Assembly (NCBI GenBank): GCA_019633425.1
Contig: WSUB01000003.1
Location: forward strand, 3,480-67,479
Length of the DNA stretch: 64,000 bases
Direction: 5' to 3'
Origin: Tulasnella sp. 424
Lineage: Eukaryota; Basidiomycota; Agaricomycetes; Cantharellales; Tulasnellaceae
The notes under the pieces were generated by a model that saw nothing but the letters and a program-made list of their open reading frames with translations, made no database searches and had not been told where the DNA came from. Shown one piece after another: positions 23,365 to 35,591 of the stretch. The position numbers and the translations under genes are program-made. Numbering within the stretch: position 1 is the stretch's first letter; each line of letters starts with the position of its first letter.

Positions 23365-24765
23365 TTAGAAGAAAAGATAAGTGGTAACGAACACGCCCAG
23401 CGCGATGATGATGACGACTTGAAGAGGAACACCGCTCTCAGTGATAACTGACGGGGCGGACCGGTCCACGACAGTCTCATCATCCGCCACAGACTCTCCA
23501 ACATAGCTTCCATCGTCGGTATAAGCCTTTCGGCGCCGCATGCCCTCTTGCTGGTTCGCAGCGGACAAAGAGGCGACGAGCTGCTTGAGACGGCCGATCT
23601 CTTCTTGTGCCTCGATGAGCTTCGAGTCGTCGATGGGAGCTGGACCTGGGCTGTGAACGTTGATGTTGACGATTCCAGGCGCGGCTTGTGGAGTATCACC
23701 GTAGTGGGTTTCATGTTGCGTTGTGTCTTCATGTGCAATGATGTATTCTCCGGCAGGTGAAGGTGATCGTTCGTGTCCGACAGGGGTGGATTCACGGTGA
23801 ATGGGGATGAAAGTGTCTAGAACGTTGGAATGGCCGTTGGTTGGCCCGCGAGCTGTTGCGTATTTCTACAGAGGAACATTAGGAGTTGAAGAAACGCGCA
23901 AACCACAAGTGGTCTCACCGAAGGTTCTATGACGAAGTGGCTCTCTTCTGCTTCCTCGATAACTTCTCCCTCTGGAGGCAGATAGACGACTTTGATCTTC
24001 TGTTGATGGATTCTGCCGTCGCCGTCGCTTTCAGTCATTGACCACTGCATGCAAGACCCATCAGCGCTCATCCCTCCTCAAAGCACGCAATACGATATCA
24101 GCTTGCGGAGTGGGAAATCGCACTAACAATGTCGGCCAGCGAAACGCCCTCCTTATCTGGAGTGATAAAGGTGCTCTGGATGAGGAACTTGTCCTTGCAT
24201 TTGGCACCTGGTGGAGGATCTTCCTTCATTGGCTGGAGAAGAACTGCATGTTGAAAAGAGCGTAAGTGGGCAAGGCGGAAGCGGCGTGGCGAGTTGAATG
24301 ATGTCAGCACGAAATAGGTTGCGAATGATCGTAAGGCTAGTCCACAATAACTGATCACTAACCAGAAACCTCCACTGATTGTCCAGACTCTATTCTCCCT
24401 GAGTTGGGTCGGACGCAGTACAGCTAGAAGCAATAATACGAAAGTGGTTAGCCAACAGCGCCCCTTCCACGCAAGCAACGTGACAATTTCAAACATGTCA
24501 ATTCCAGAAGTGCTACTGACCTTGGGAGCTGTCGTCTTTACTTTAAATGCTACTGGTTGAGCATTGGTATTGCGGACGACGATGATTTTTTTGACGGTTT
24601 GGGTGAGGGGGCCTGACAAACGGAGGAGGGCGGTGTAAAGGAGCAGCGTGGAGGTTCGAAAATAAAAGCAAGTTCAGTCCTTCTTAATTCCGACGCATTA
24701 TAAGCAGCTCCTGTGAACGTACGGTTGAAGCCAAGTTGCGAGGCTGGGTCGATCTGCACAGACAT
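23365..24765 (-). CDS. SCS2: VAP/Scs2-type MSP-domain ER protein, 312 aa
   Basis: Six exons: 24765-24723, 24612-24521, 24423-24363, 24243-24128, 24044-23919 and 23865-23365. Residues 1-120 form the MSP domain: FNRPLTQTVKK, VAFKVKTTAPK, YCVRPNSGRIESGQSV and LLQPMKEDPPPGAKCKDKF. A Pro/Glu-rich middle follows, then a short coiled coil (LIEAQEEIGRLKQLVASL), and the chain ends in a single membrane helix (VVIIIALGVFVTTYLFF). Proteins of this build anchor FFAT-motif partners to the ER at membrane contact sites. It is divergent to the oxygenase gene, with 164 bp between the starts. Confidence 0.93.
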
Positions 24766-24929
24766 CGGTGCTTGCTTATGGTGGGTTTGAGGAGGGGGTG
24801 AAGAAGGCGGTAAGATGACGGGAAGGAGGGACGCGGCGGGTCGGTCTAAACACGAATCCCAGTGGACAAATCGAACTCTACCATTTCCTAATTCGGTAGT
24901 GGACGACAACCAACCCCTTGCAGCCATCC
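24766..24929. promoter_or_regulatory. 164-bp bidirectional promoter, VAP/oxygenase
   Basis: The two start codons face away from each other across 164 bases, so both promoters must lie within it or overlap transcribed sequence. No TATA box seen. Confidence 0.5.
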
Positions 24930-26497
24930 ATGGACGACCTCCTAAATCATTTCGCTGCTGCATCCAACACGACGTTCGATGCTATACCCATAATGTGTGG
25001 CTCCCTATCTTAGTGTCTGCGTGGACATGGCGATCTCATGAGAGGACTCTCCCCTAACACAAAGCGACCTTCACGGTGGCGCACTCGAGGACCCCGTGTT
25101 GCGTGCTTCCGTAGCTAAGGAAATCCGTGATGCTTGCATCAACGTCGGATTTTTTTACGGTACAACGTTTTCCCCAACCGCAGTCAAACCCTTGACTCAC
25201 AACGTCTGTTTGTTCCTTCTTTAGTTTCGAATCATGGCGTCGATCCGACCCTGATGGACGACGTGGTGATCCAAGCCAAGCGGTTCTTTGACCTCCCGTC
25301 GGAGGAAAAGATGGAGCTAGACATCCACAAATCAGACAACTTTAAAGGATATACTCCCTTGTTGGGAGAGAATACCGATCCTGAGAATAGAGGGGACCTG
25401 CATGAGGGGTTTGATATCGGCTGGGAGGAGTTCGTCAATTCGTCCGAGACTCAGCGGGCCCTTGGCGCAGAGCCGTTGCCGAACAGTGGTCCGATGCAAG
25501 GTGGAAACGTCTGGCCGAGCGCCCAGCGCCTGCCCGGATTCAAGGAGGCTCTTCTCAAGTATTAGTGAGTGGTTAACTTGCTCGCTCCTGAATAGTTCGT
25601 CCTGACGGAACGGCCTAACAGCCATGCTCTCATTGCTTTAGGAAAGACTCTCTTCAAGATTTTTGCTCTGGCGCTCGGACTGAACGAGGGCTTTTTTGAC
25701 GACAAGGTGACAATGTCTCGCTCCAGCTCGGCGTGCGCCTCTCTGACGCATATTGGATTAGGTCACCAAACCAGCAGCTATCATGCGATTACTCCACTAC
25801 CCTCCCCAAACTGGTGTGGTCGACGAGCGTGTCATTGGTATTGGGGCGCACACCGAGTAAGCTGCCCTGATGTCCACACACATCCGCGAAGCGCAACTCA
25901 TATTCGACCCACAGTTATGAGGTCCTTTATCTGCTTTCAACCTTGATCCGCGAGTAGAGCTTGACGGAGGGTGCTTTTTCAGTGCTTCACGATACTTTGG
26001 CAAGACGATGTCCCGGCCCTCCAGGTGCTAAACACGGAGGGGCAATGGATCGACGCAACGCCCATTCCAGGAACCTTTGTCATCAAGTAAAAAACCAGTC
26101 TGCAAAGTTCCTCTGCACGGAATGCTGATTCTTCTGTGCCGAACAGCCTTGGAGATCAATTCGCTCGTTGGACGAGTAAGCCGAATATCACACCTCCACC
26201 TCAGCAATTTCCTGATGACCAGCTCCCGCAGACGACGTCTTCAAATCCACTACTCATCGAGCTATCAATCGAACAGGTGTCCGGCGGTACTCAATGCCAT
26301 TGTTCTTCGGAACCGATTACGATGTCAAGCTCGAGGTTTGTGCTTCCCAGGTCCATCCATCGTTTATTCACACTGGGGACCCTTCTCAGGCTATTCCGAG
26401 CTGCGTCTCCGCTGAGAGGCCCCCTCGGTACGAGGTGGTAACGGCAGGAGAGTACGTCAAATCTCGACTAGAAGCCACATACGCACACTCCAAGTGA
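24930..26497 (+). CDS. 2-oxoglutarate/Fe(II) oxygenase, IPNS-like, 343 aa
   Basis: Ten exons: 24930-24994, 25065-25159, 25225-25564, 25622-25706, 25762-25856, 25915-25921, 25983-26086, 26147-26175, 26232-26335 and 26390-26497. The N-terminal DIOX_N part reads AIPIIDLHGG, GFFYVSNHGV and FFDLPSEEKM. The double-stranded beta-helix part carries the iron ligands HTD (His about 225, Asp 227) and STTHR (His about 282). RRYSMP supplies the Arg that holds 2-oxoglutarate. Relatives oxidise small molecules or make gibberellin- or penicillin-type products; the substrate here cannot be read from sequence. Exon 6 has only 7 nt but is needed to complete HTDYE in frame. It converges on the GH5 gene, with 130 bp between stops. 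Confidence 0.92.
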
Positions 26498-26627
26498 ACA
26501 GGGATGTCAAACGGAAATTCTCTCAAAGGCAACGATATCGGTAGACCGCCATTCCCCAAATAGTATAGATAAAAAGCAAGCAGATGCATTGAAAGTGAGA
26601 TACATATCCATACAATCATAATTTGGT

Positions 26628-28738
26628 TTACAAGCCGGTGACGGGAAGGAATGGCTGGAGAGCCTCGGGGAGGATACGGGGAATGGCAGCACCGCTTGGG
26701 GGCTCGCTGGAGAGGGATGCATGATCAGCTTTGAACTCCACGGATTGATTGAAGCAACGTACATGCTCTGGAAGTAGTCTCCCCACCATGGACCAGCAGC
26801 CCACCAGGCAGCACCAATCCAGGGCGAGCCGGGTTGCTGCATGGCAGTGAGGGCACCCTTGACAGCGGAGATACACGCGTCTGGATGGAAGCAGCCACGG
26901 TCAGGATCTCGGGGATGCAACTCAGAAACGCAAAATAACAAGCGAAGGTCTTACCGTTGGAACCAGCACCAATTTCACCGAGGAAGCCCTTGAGACCCTT
27001 GGACTTGAGCCAGTTGGTAGCATCAGCAATGCGCTCAGCACCGATGGTGGAAGAGACGCAGATGTCGGAGGTACCGGAACCATCGCTGTCGAGGTACTGG
27101 TGCATCTCTAAAGGAAGCCGGGAAATTCAAAGATGAGTGGCCGGCTCTGCAGATGGTGGCTATGCGCGACGTACCGATGGCGAAGTTGTTAGCGGGGTCG
27201 GTGAAGCCAGCAAAGGCGTTGGCGTTGCCAGAGCTAGACCAGGTCCAAGCACCAGTCCAGGAGGTACCCTCGACCAAGATGAGCTGAGTAGCACCGGCGG
27301 CTCGGATAGCGTTCACGGCAGCCTGCATCATGGAAGCGACGACGGTAGCATCGATACCCCAAGGCTCATTCTGCAAGTCTATAGAATGCAGGAGGGTCGA
27401 TGAGATCCGGAACAAGGACCATCACCAAAGGGATGACTTACCGAAGATGACCTTGGAGTTGCTCTTGAACTCGTTGGCGAGGTTCGTCCACCAGGTGGTC
27501 CAGCTATTGCAATCAAGAGGTCAGCGTGCGGGCTTTTCCAGCGACACTCAAGACCGGGAACGTACGTAGTCTGGTCGCTGATGATATTGTTGTTGTATCT
27601 CATGAAGTTGTGAGGGTCGATGACAGCGTAGGCTCCCTTGCCGGTGATGTAGTTGACGGTCTGAAGGTACCACATCTCAGTTAAGCTGCCATGGTTTTCC
27701 GCACATCGAAGTCAGGATACTCACGGTCTTCAAGCCGCTCAAGTAGGCCGAGTCGAAAGCACCAGTGAGACCGGTTGCGGGAGGGTTGAGACGCTCCATA
27801 AGGAAGGCAACACGGAAAGTGTTGAAGCCCTTGCCGACGAAGTACTGTTTGAAGGCCTGTCAGTCTCCGCTCGCCAATATACAATTCACAGTTTGCTTAC
27901 GTCAATGCTCGAGGTAGCGGGCCAAGTGTAGCTGCACGGCAAAAATATTGGTCAGTTTGGAAGCCATGCAGGCCGATGAACCGCGTCTTACTCAGTGTTG
28001 AGGACACCAGGCCATTTCTATATTGGAACGAAAGTTGGTTAATCCCCTGTCCGATTGAGACATCGTATTCAGAAGATAACTGACGGTTTGGCCGAATTCA
28101 GCGCAAGACTCGTTCACACCGAAGAGCTTGAAGCGCTGGGTTCCAGATGGAGAGGCAGAAGTGGTGGTGGTGGTGGTTGTAGTCGAGGACTTGGAAGTGG
28201 TAGGGCTGCTGGTGGTAGTCGAGGACTTGGAGGTGGTAGTGCTAGACTTGGTGGTGGTGGTAGTGGTGGTAGAGCTCTTGGTGGTAGAGGTGGTAGTCTT
28301 CGTAGTAGCGGTGGACGAGCTGGAGGACGCGATCCTTAGGTTAGCGTGAATCGAGCATAGAGGACAGGCACGACGTACGCAGTCAAGCATTGCCAGTCTG
28401 TGGTGCAGGCAATCAGCAAACGCGTCATGGGGCTTGGTAGATTGGGCGAAATACTTACACCCTGCGCAAAAGAGAAGAGCGTCAGAACTCGCGCAGAGCT
28501 AAGAACTGAGGCAAAAGCAACGTACAGTCATTTTGGTATGTGCAAACGTAAGGAGAGTCGCAATTGGTGTCCTATCGAAAATGGTTGGTGTGAGCGCGTT
28601 GAACGACGCGGGAGCTCAAGCCGTGTTGCATACACCGGTGTAGCTGATACCACCGCATTGGCCCCATTGGCCAACAGCGGAGACGCCGGAGACGGCGAGA
28701 GAAGCAGCAATAGCGGCGAGACCGGTGGAGAGCTTCAT
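26628..28738 (-). CDS. secreted GH5 endoglucanase with N-terminal CBM1, copy a
   Basis: Fourteen exons: 28738-28634, 28571-28526, 28461-28459, 28397-28379, 28334-28085, 28017-27992, 27931-27901, 27844-27725, 27660-27566, 27503-27442, 27378-27175, 27107-26955, 26880-26763 and 26706-26628, giving 436 aa. A signal peptide ends near GVSA. CBM1 follows (QWGQCGG, CDSPYVCTYQND, WQCL), then a Ser/Thr linker of about 60 residues, then a GH5 subfamily-5 type catalytic domain: [29 protein letters not shown], acid/base Glu in LQNEP (about 257) and nucleophile Glu in [11 protein letters not shown] (about 365). It cuts internal beta-1,4 bonds of cellulose outside the cell. The 3-nt third exon is inferred from CBM1 spacing. 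Confidence 0.95.
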
Positions 28739-29868
28739 TTTAGGCCAAAAAAGAGTGAGTGAATGAAAGGATGGGGCAGTTGAGTTAACAGCAATGAATG
28801 CCATGAACATTTCGTCTTTATAGCTTGGGGTCGGAAGGACCAGTAAGCGGGGAAGCCGAGGCCAAGACCATTCAGTGATGGTCTGTGACGGCTTAAGGTC
28901 CCATTTGCGCAGCTAGGATCCGACAGAGAACCGATTTGAGTGGCTGGTTGATGGCGATACCGCGTATTCTGTACCAAGTAACGCACAAGGAACCAATCGG
29001 GAGCGACCCCACGCGGTTCCAGTGCGCGTTTATTGGCCGTTCATGTGGACCAACATTTGCTGGCGGATGAAAAGAAAAAGCAGCCAACTATTCGAGAAGC
29101 CGACGAGCCAACGAATTTGACGCGGTGCGGACTTGCGTGGGCGGTCTGGGTGATGTTTGCCGAAATTCGCCGAGGACGCAACGCCGTCAATCTTTATTGG
29201 AGGCGTCACGTTGCCAAGCAAAAGGCTGTTGTGATTCACGGCTGACTCGGTGATTAGAAGTTCTTTGTAGCGATCGAAGGGAATTTGACTGGACGGGAAT
29301 TTTCCCGGTTTCGGCGAAAAGGTACAGCGCATTCGAATTCCCCGTGGTCGTCTTCCCGCGCGGATCCTCCGGACCCGTGGAAGTGGCGACAGTTCCTCAA
29401 ATTTAATATACGACAAATCATATATGCGCATCAACATTTTAGAAGGCATTTATGCCCCCGAGAAGTTTTGCAAAGCATGCGAAGATGACCGGAACCGGTG
29501 CCTCTAATGGAACCTACTCCGAGACGCGAACGAGACCCAATTCGTCAGCCATCGCCAGTCTCGGCAGCACTCGAATCACGCTCGCTTGATCCCATATCCG
29601 CAGGCATTCAATAATTAATGATCAAGATTGTGAGAGTGCAAGTGTCTGTCAACCGCAGCTCGGTGTTTACCGGAATATCACCGGCAAGCTCTGTCAATGA
29701 CGTCGGCGTGGAACGGACGTGGGCTTGGCGGGCCTTGGCATTGTACCCCACTAAGTTTGCAAAGAACGGGTGCATTCACAGGAACTAGAAAGACAATTCA
29801 CAGCTGAAGGAAAGACGACGGTATATACGCCAACGACCCTTTTCAAAGGGCATCCGGCCTTCACGTGT
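28739..29868. promoter_or_regulatory. upstream region of GH5 copy a
   Basis: 1.13 kb between the two GH5 genes. A TATAAAG box (28822 down to 28816) lies 78 bp before the start codon. A GCGGGG near 28848 fits the carbon-repressor consensus SYGGRG, which is weak evidence because the motif is short. No gene recognised. Confidence 0.5.
28816..28822 (-). promoter_or_regulatory. TATA box of GH5 copy a
   Basis: TATAAAG on the minus strand, 78 bp upstream of the ATG at 28738, as expected for a strongly inducible fungal gene. Confidence 0.6.
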
Positions 29869-31827
29869 TTACACGAAAGGTTGTAAGGCCTCAGGCAAGA
29901 TCCTGGCGATGGCAGGGCCGTTCGGGGGCTCACTATGTGCATCGGATCAGGGCAATTAGCATGCGGTGAGAACAGTCCGGGGAAAAATGAACGCGACACT
30001 CACATGCTCTGGTAGTAAGTTCCCCACCATGGACCGGCAGCCCACCAGAGGGCACCAATCCAAGGAGAGCCGGGTTGTTGCATAAGGCTGAGTGCACCCT
30101 TGATGGCAGCAATGCATTGGTCTATTCGGGGAAATTGCTGTCAGCGCCTGACAAGCCTAAGGAACAGGTTTCAAGGGACGGCGCACCGTTCGAGCCAGCA
30201 CCGATTTCACCGAGGAAGCCCTTGAAGCCCTTGGACTTAAGCCAGTTGGTGGCATCGGTGATACGGTCAACACCAATGGTGGAGGAGACGCAGGTGGCGG
30301 AGGTACCGGAACCATCGCTGTCGAGGTACTGGTGCATCTCTAAGGAAAGCCGGGAAAGTCAAAGGTGAGTGGCCAGCTCTGCAGATGGCGTCTATGCGCG
30401 ACGTACCGATGGCGAAGTTGTTAGCGGGGTCGGTGAAGCTGGAGAAGGCATTGGCGTTGCCAGAGCTGGTCCAAGTCCAGGCACCAGTCCAGGAGGTACC
30501 CTCGACCAAGATGAGCTGAGTAGCACCGACGCTTCGGATAGCGTTGACGGCAGCTTGCATCATCGAGGCGACAGTGGTAGCATCAATGTCATGGGGTTCG
30601 TTTTGAAGATCTGATCATGAACAAGTAATGATCAGAAATCTAATTCGGCTTTAAAATCACGGAAACGCACCGAAGATGATCTTTGGGTCGTTCTTGAACT
30701 GAGTGGCGAGGTTCTTCCACCAAGTCGTCCAACTAGAAGAGGAATCGTTCAAGTTAGACCAAGCCCAGGGCGCAGAAATTAAAGCATAACGCACGCATTC
30801 TGGTCGCTGATGACGCCGTTGTTGTATCTCATGAAGTTGTGGGGGTCGAGGACGGCGTAGCCTCCCTTGCTGGTAACGTAGGAAGCAATCTACCAAATAA
30901 TGAGATATAAGTGGCTTGATAGTGACCGAGCCCTTCAAAGCTACGAACCGTCTTCAAGCCTTGCAAGTAAGTGGCGTCGAAAGAGCCAGTAAGACCGTTG
31001 GCAGGAGGGCTGATACGCTCCATAAGGAAGGCAATACGGAAGGTGTTGAAGCCTTTGCCAATGAAGAACTGCAGACGAGTAAGAATCTTGAAGGCTCTGA
31101 AAGTGAACTCAAGATACATACGTCGACGCTCGAGGTCGTGGGCCAGGTATAGCTGAAAACGAATGGCAGTCGTCGGCATAGTTCCCCATAAAGGGATGAA
31201 ATTCTCATGCTTACTCGGTTCCAAGGACACCAGGCCATTTCTAGCGGTTTTTGTATGTCAGTTAGCCCGTCTTCTGAGATGTAAGCAGTCACAGGGGAAC
31301 TCTCACCGTGTTACCGAACTCGGCGCTGGATTCGTTGACACCGAAGTACTTGAACTTCTGCGTACCAGCAGGAGCGGAGGAGGTGGTGGTCTTGCTGGTG
31401 ATGGTGGTGGTGGTGCCGACACGGGTGGTGGTGGTGGTGGTCCTGGTGGTAGTGGTACTGTATAAGAGCGGCACAATCAGCTCTCGAAGCGGTCAAGCGG
31501 AAGGTATCGGAAGCGCTGCTTACGTTGCGGAGCCCTTTTGGCATTGATAGTCTTTTTTGCATGCGGAGAACGGTTAAAACTCAGTTGGGCCGATCGAGGG
31601 ATGGCACTCACAATAGTCGTTGATGTAGACGCAGGTCAAACCGGCATCACAGGTCTTGGAGCCAGTATAGTTGATTCCGCCGCATTGTCCTGTAAGGTTG
31701 AAACGACAATTTAGTGAATGATTTCAAAGCTCGACTTGTTCTAAGACCAACCCCATTCAGAGACGGCGGAAGCACCGTTGGCAGCAAGGAGAGTAGCGAC
31801 TGCAGCAAGACCTACGGTGAACTTCAT
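29869..31827 (-). CDS. secreted GH5 endoglucanase with N-terminal CBM1, copy b
   Basis: Thirteen exons: 31827-31752, 31689-31612, 31551-31524, 31457-31307, 31240-31215, 31152-31122, 31068-30949, 30889-30795, 30732-30671, 30610-30407, 30339-30187, 30121-30004 and 29932-29869, giving 401 aa. A signal peptide ends near GASA. CBM1 ([25 protein letters not shown]) is followed by a Thr-rich linker shorter than in copy a. The catalytic domain has LQNEPHDID (Glu about 227) and [11 protein letters not shown] (Glu about 335). From the exon coding KWPGVLGT to the penultimate exon all lengths equal those of copy a; the last exon is 15 nt shorter, ending QPFV. Tandem paralogue in the same direction. Confidence 0.95.
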
Positions 31828-31925
31828 TATTTTTTTTTGGATTCGAGTCGGAAGAGTAGGGAATGAGAGGAGGGTGCAACGAGCGAGTTGAACTTGTTGA
31901 TTCTTTCCTGGCGTGTTGTAAACCT

Positions 31926-31931
31926 CTTATA
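31926..31931 (-). promoter_or_regulatory. TATA-like box of GH5 copy b
   Basis: TATAAG on the minus strand about 100 bp upstream of the ATG at 31827. The ATG is preceded by an A-rich leader. Confidence 0.4.
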
Positions 31932-33337
31932 CTGGCGTAGGTCGTATCCCACTGGCCCCCCGCGATTATGATGCAAATTCCGAGAACTCCAACCGGGACA
32001 ACCTCTGACTGGCCGAAGCTCGAATATCGTCGATCCAGAGACACAACCAGGCCGAGGGAGTCCCGACGGTCGTATCGCCTATTGAGCAATACATACAACG
32101 ACGGGCAAACAGCGAAGGCAGATTGGCCGCGCTTGGAATGCCAAGCCGGACTCCCCGAAATAGGCGAGTTCTCCTGTTGGTCGATCCTCTCCGTGAGTTC
32201 CAAAATTCATGAAATTTGGCTTGTAAGAATTCCTGAGACAAGTGAAAAGACCCGGTTCTGTCCGAGAAAGGGACGAATTTCGGGCGAGTGATTTTACCGA
32301 CGGTGTTGCAGGGCTGTCAGATGATTCGACTGCCGCCGAGGTCTTCGTCGGCGCGTACCGTCACTGGTCTTGCTTGGACGTGAATTGGGCGCCATCGCTG
32401 ACTGGATATGCCGAGGAGCGGGAACCGACCCGTCTGGTGGATGTCGATCATAGAACCATGGGGAATTGCCAAGCCATCCGACAAACAGATGCAATCGTTC
32501 CCAGTGTACGTGTCTACACCCTCTCAACCAACCTCGCCCTGGCTGTAGGGAAGGGATGAACCATCTATCAGCGTCGTTCACCAAGAACAATGACAAAGTG
32601 ATATTACTCCAATACTTATTTATAGCCTCATTTGGACTCTCTCATCCGTTGACACCTTATCCGACACCCGGCCCGGACTCAGCTTCTGCGGTGCTCAACG
32701 GATCTCGTTAGGATAATCAACGTATGGCGCGACCGCCTCACGATTGGTTTTCATTGCCTCCAGAGGGAGCTACTCGGACGATGGTGACCCGCTGCTGGGT
32801 GTCCCGACCGCGTGGGCCACATGGAAGCCACGTCGCGGGAGAAGTCGTCGCTGAGTTCTTCCCGCATTGGTACCTTTTGGTAAACCTGGGGGGAACCGTG
32901 TCTAATTGGTTGATATGGCTACAGTTGACTCTGCAGCTTCACCGTCGAAGCGATGATGTGAGGGGTTTCTTGGCGGTTCTCAGCCAACATACTTGAAGCG
33001 GCATGTGCTAAGTCCCGGAGAGTGATGTCCAAGAAAACCAAGTCCATCACGCTCGAAGGATCTCGTATAATTGAAAGGGGCCCGTTGCTCCCCTATAAGA
33101 TGTGTTCTGCGGTTCTGCAGCTTCCCTCGCCCGAATGGGCGAGTGGATTTCCCCATAACGCAATGCCCCGCCCGCCATCTGAACAACCCGAGTCGCCCGA
33201 CGAGCTCTATACCACCTTCTATGCTGAGTTCTGTCGAAGTTGAGACGGCATGTTCTGCCTGAACCCCATACGACTTTCACGTAGAAGTGCTCAGTGAGGC
33301 TGGTCTGAGAGGGACGGCAAATCCCCCTCCAAACGAG

Positions 33338-33345
33338 TATTTAAA
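33338..33345 (+). promoter_or_regulatory. TATA box of GH30 copy a
   Basis: TATTTAAA 46 bp before the ATG at 33391. Confidence 0.55.
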
Positions 33346-33390
33346 GGGCCACCCTTCATAGCCCTCATCCTCAGCTGCAAGTCCCTCACG

Positions 33391-35591
33391 ATGCGCTACA
33401 CATTCATTTTCCTCGCTTCCACATTCTCTTGTGCCTACGGGCAACAAATCTACGACGTCTTCACCACCACGTGGGATAGGGCCTCTCTTTTCACGTACAA
33501 GAACCTATCTCCCAGCCCTATCAACTTCCAGTCTGGTGTCGCAGCGGGAGATGCTGTCATTAACCTTACTCCTGATACTGTCTATCAAACTATGGACGGT
33601 TTCGGTGCCACCTTAACCGACTCGTCCGCCCAGCTGATGTATAACATGAAGGTAAGTGCTGAAAGGGCGGCGATGATCTCCGAGCCTCTTGATAGACTCT
33701 GATTGGCTTTCATTTTAGACCGCGGCTTCGCAGAACTACTGGGACTTGCTTGGATACTTATTCGACAGTAAGTGGGTCCATGTTGATCCGTGTCAGCGAT
33801 CGTGTTGCTTATTATTGTCAAGTCGGAGATGGAAAGCAGAGCGCAGGGTTTTCATCTCTTCGCATTCCAATCGGTGCTTCCGACTTCTCTCCTAGTGGTA
33901 AGTCACGATGCACCAGACGACTCCTGTGGACGTACCTTAACGTCGTTGTATCCAGCCTACTCCTGGGATGATACTTCAGGGGACACATCCCTATCCCAAT
34001 TCAATACCAACTCTGTCCCTTCTTACGTTTGGACTGTTCTCGCCGACATCAAGGGGATCCAACCTAGCATCAAGCTCTATGTCCTTCCCTGGTCTCCCCC
34101 TGGATGGATGAAGGATAGCGGTACGATGAAGGGCGGCTCCTTGCAGAGTCAATATTTCACCACGTACGCAAATTACCTCCTCAAGGCTGTTCAAGCTTTC
34201 GGCTCCAAGGGTTATAGCGTGTATGCGCTGAGTCTACAGGTATATTTGCAAGTTGAACTCAGCCAATTGAAATCACGTCGCTGACCATGTTAACGTTGTC
34301 CGCAGAACGAGCCCTTGAACTCCAACCCCACATACCCAAGTGCAACGCTGACCTCAGCCAACGCCGCCACGATCGGTCAAACTCTCAGGGGCCTTCTAAA
34401 CAGTAACGGCTTGAGCTCCGTCAAATTGATTGGATACGAGCATAACTGGGACAATACCGGTCAGTAGATCGTTTCATGAGACCGTCGTGCAGTTATTCAC
34501 GACCTTTTCTGCAAAAGCATACCCAATGGATGTGGTAAGACCTTATAAATCCGAATATTAGGAGCTTCTGAATTAACCTGAGCCTTTCAGATGGGAAAAG
34601 CTGGATCTTCGTTCGCTGGTGCATCGTTCCATTGCTACGCTGGGTCCGTTGGGGCCCAAACGACATTCCATAAGTGCGGGCGCCGTCGAGTTGAAACTGC
34701 TACCACACTCTGACGTATTAACTCGCATTCCAGTGCATTCCCCAACGCCGAAGTGCACTTCACCGAGTGTAGTGGAACCATTGGCTCAGACTGGTGGAGC
34801 GATATCAAATGGGTGAGCCTCTCCAAACCGCGATCGACTTGAGGTGGTAGCTGATTTCTCCTGACGTTCGCTTAGGATATGGACAATCTGTGAGGATAAT
34901 TCACGAGTTTCTTTTCAGCATGTCGAGCTAACCCCCGCCTAGTGTAGTCGGAGCCCCGCAGAACTGGGCAAGGACGGTTATGACTTGGGCTCTTGCTCTT
35001 GACGGCTCGGGTAACCCCAAGCTGCCAGGTACGTGTTTAATCATTTTCACCCACTCGAGATAGAAGCAAAGGTAAACCTTCCATTCTCAGGAACCAATTC
35101 ATGCAGTGGATCAGGATGCCGTGGTGTGGTCACAATTGCCAACAACGCTTGGTCAGTTAATCAAGAATGTAAGAGATTTCCCATGTCTCAGCGGCGTAGA
35201 CTCTAACAGAAGGTTCTCTGTAGTCTATGCTTTGGCGCAAGGCTCTCGAGCCATTTTACCCAAAGACGCGGGAGGACCGTGGGGCCAAAGAATCGCTTCC
35301 TCTGTATCAGGAAATCTCTCTTGGGCACTAAGGGTGAACGCTTTTGTAACAAGTAAGTTAAAATCACCTCGCCACTGGCTCTCGAATTTATCCAGCTGAC
35401 CTTTATAATTAGAACGAACAGCTTCCTCGGATTGGCCCCGTTACTCGATCGTTGTGCTGAATTGGAACGATAATACCAATGGATCATGGAACCCACAACC
35501 AGTAAAGGCGACCATCAACTTCAAGGGCGTTACCGCGGCCTACACCTTCCCTGTCGGTGTTACGACCTTGTGGTGGTATGGAGCGCCATGA
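33391..35591 (+). CDS. secreted GH30 glucanase, copy a
   Basis: Thirteen exons: 33391-33651, 33719-33767, 33823-33897, 33956-34239, 34306-34459, 34518-34534, 34591-34673, 34734-34812, 34876-34889, 34943-35028, 35091-35168, 35224-35352 and 35413-35591, giving 495 aa. A signal peptide ends near CAYGQ. The (beta/alpha)8 barrel shows MDGFGATLTDSSA, LRIPIGASDFS, LPWSPPGWMKDSG, acid/base Glu in QNEPLN (about 225), GYEHNWDN and nucleophile Glu in HFTECSG (about 319). A beta-sandwich follows, ending FPVGVTTLWWYGAP. Family members most like this cut beta-1,6-glucan, a fungal cell-wall polymer; that specificity is inferred. A mycoparasitic or self-remodelling role is possible. Confidence 0.94.

Larger units (their letters stand above)
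31828..33390. promoter_or_regulatory. 1.56-kb shared upstream region of GH5b and GH30a
   Basis: GH5 copy b starts leftward and GH30 copy a rightward from this interval. It holds a TATA box at each end and a CTGGGG near 32886 that fits the SYGGRG carbon-repressor consensus. No coding exon recognised, so it is a candidate co-regulatory region. Confidence 0.5.

Noticed and set aside
23034..23795. 253-codon minus frame
   Set aside because: It overlaps the last VAP exon in another frame. The VAP frame encodes the expected coiled coil and tail anchor.
28120..28349. Gly- or Val-rich protein from the plus frames
   Set aside because: These frames are the complement of the Thr/Ser linker of the GH5 gene.
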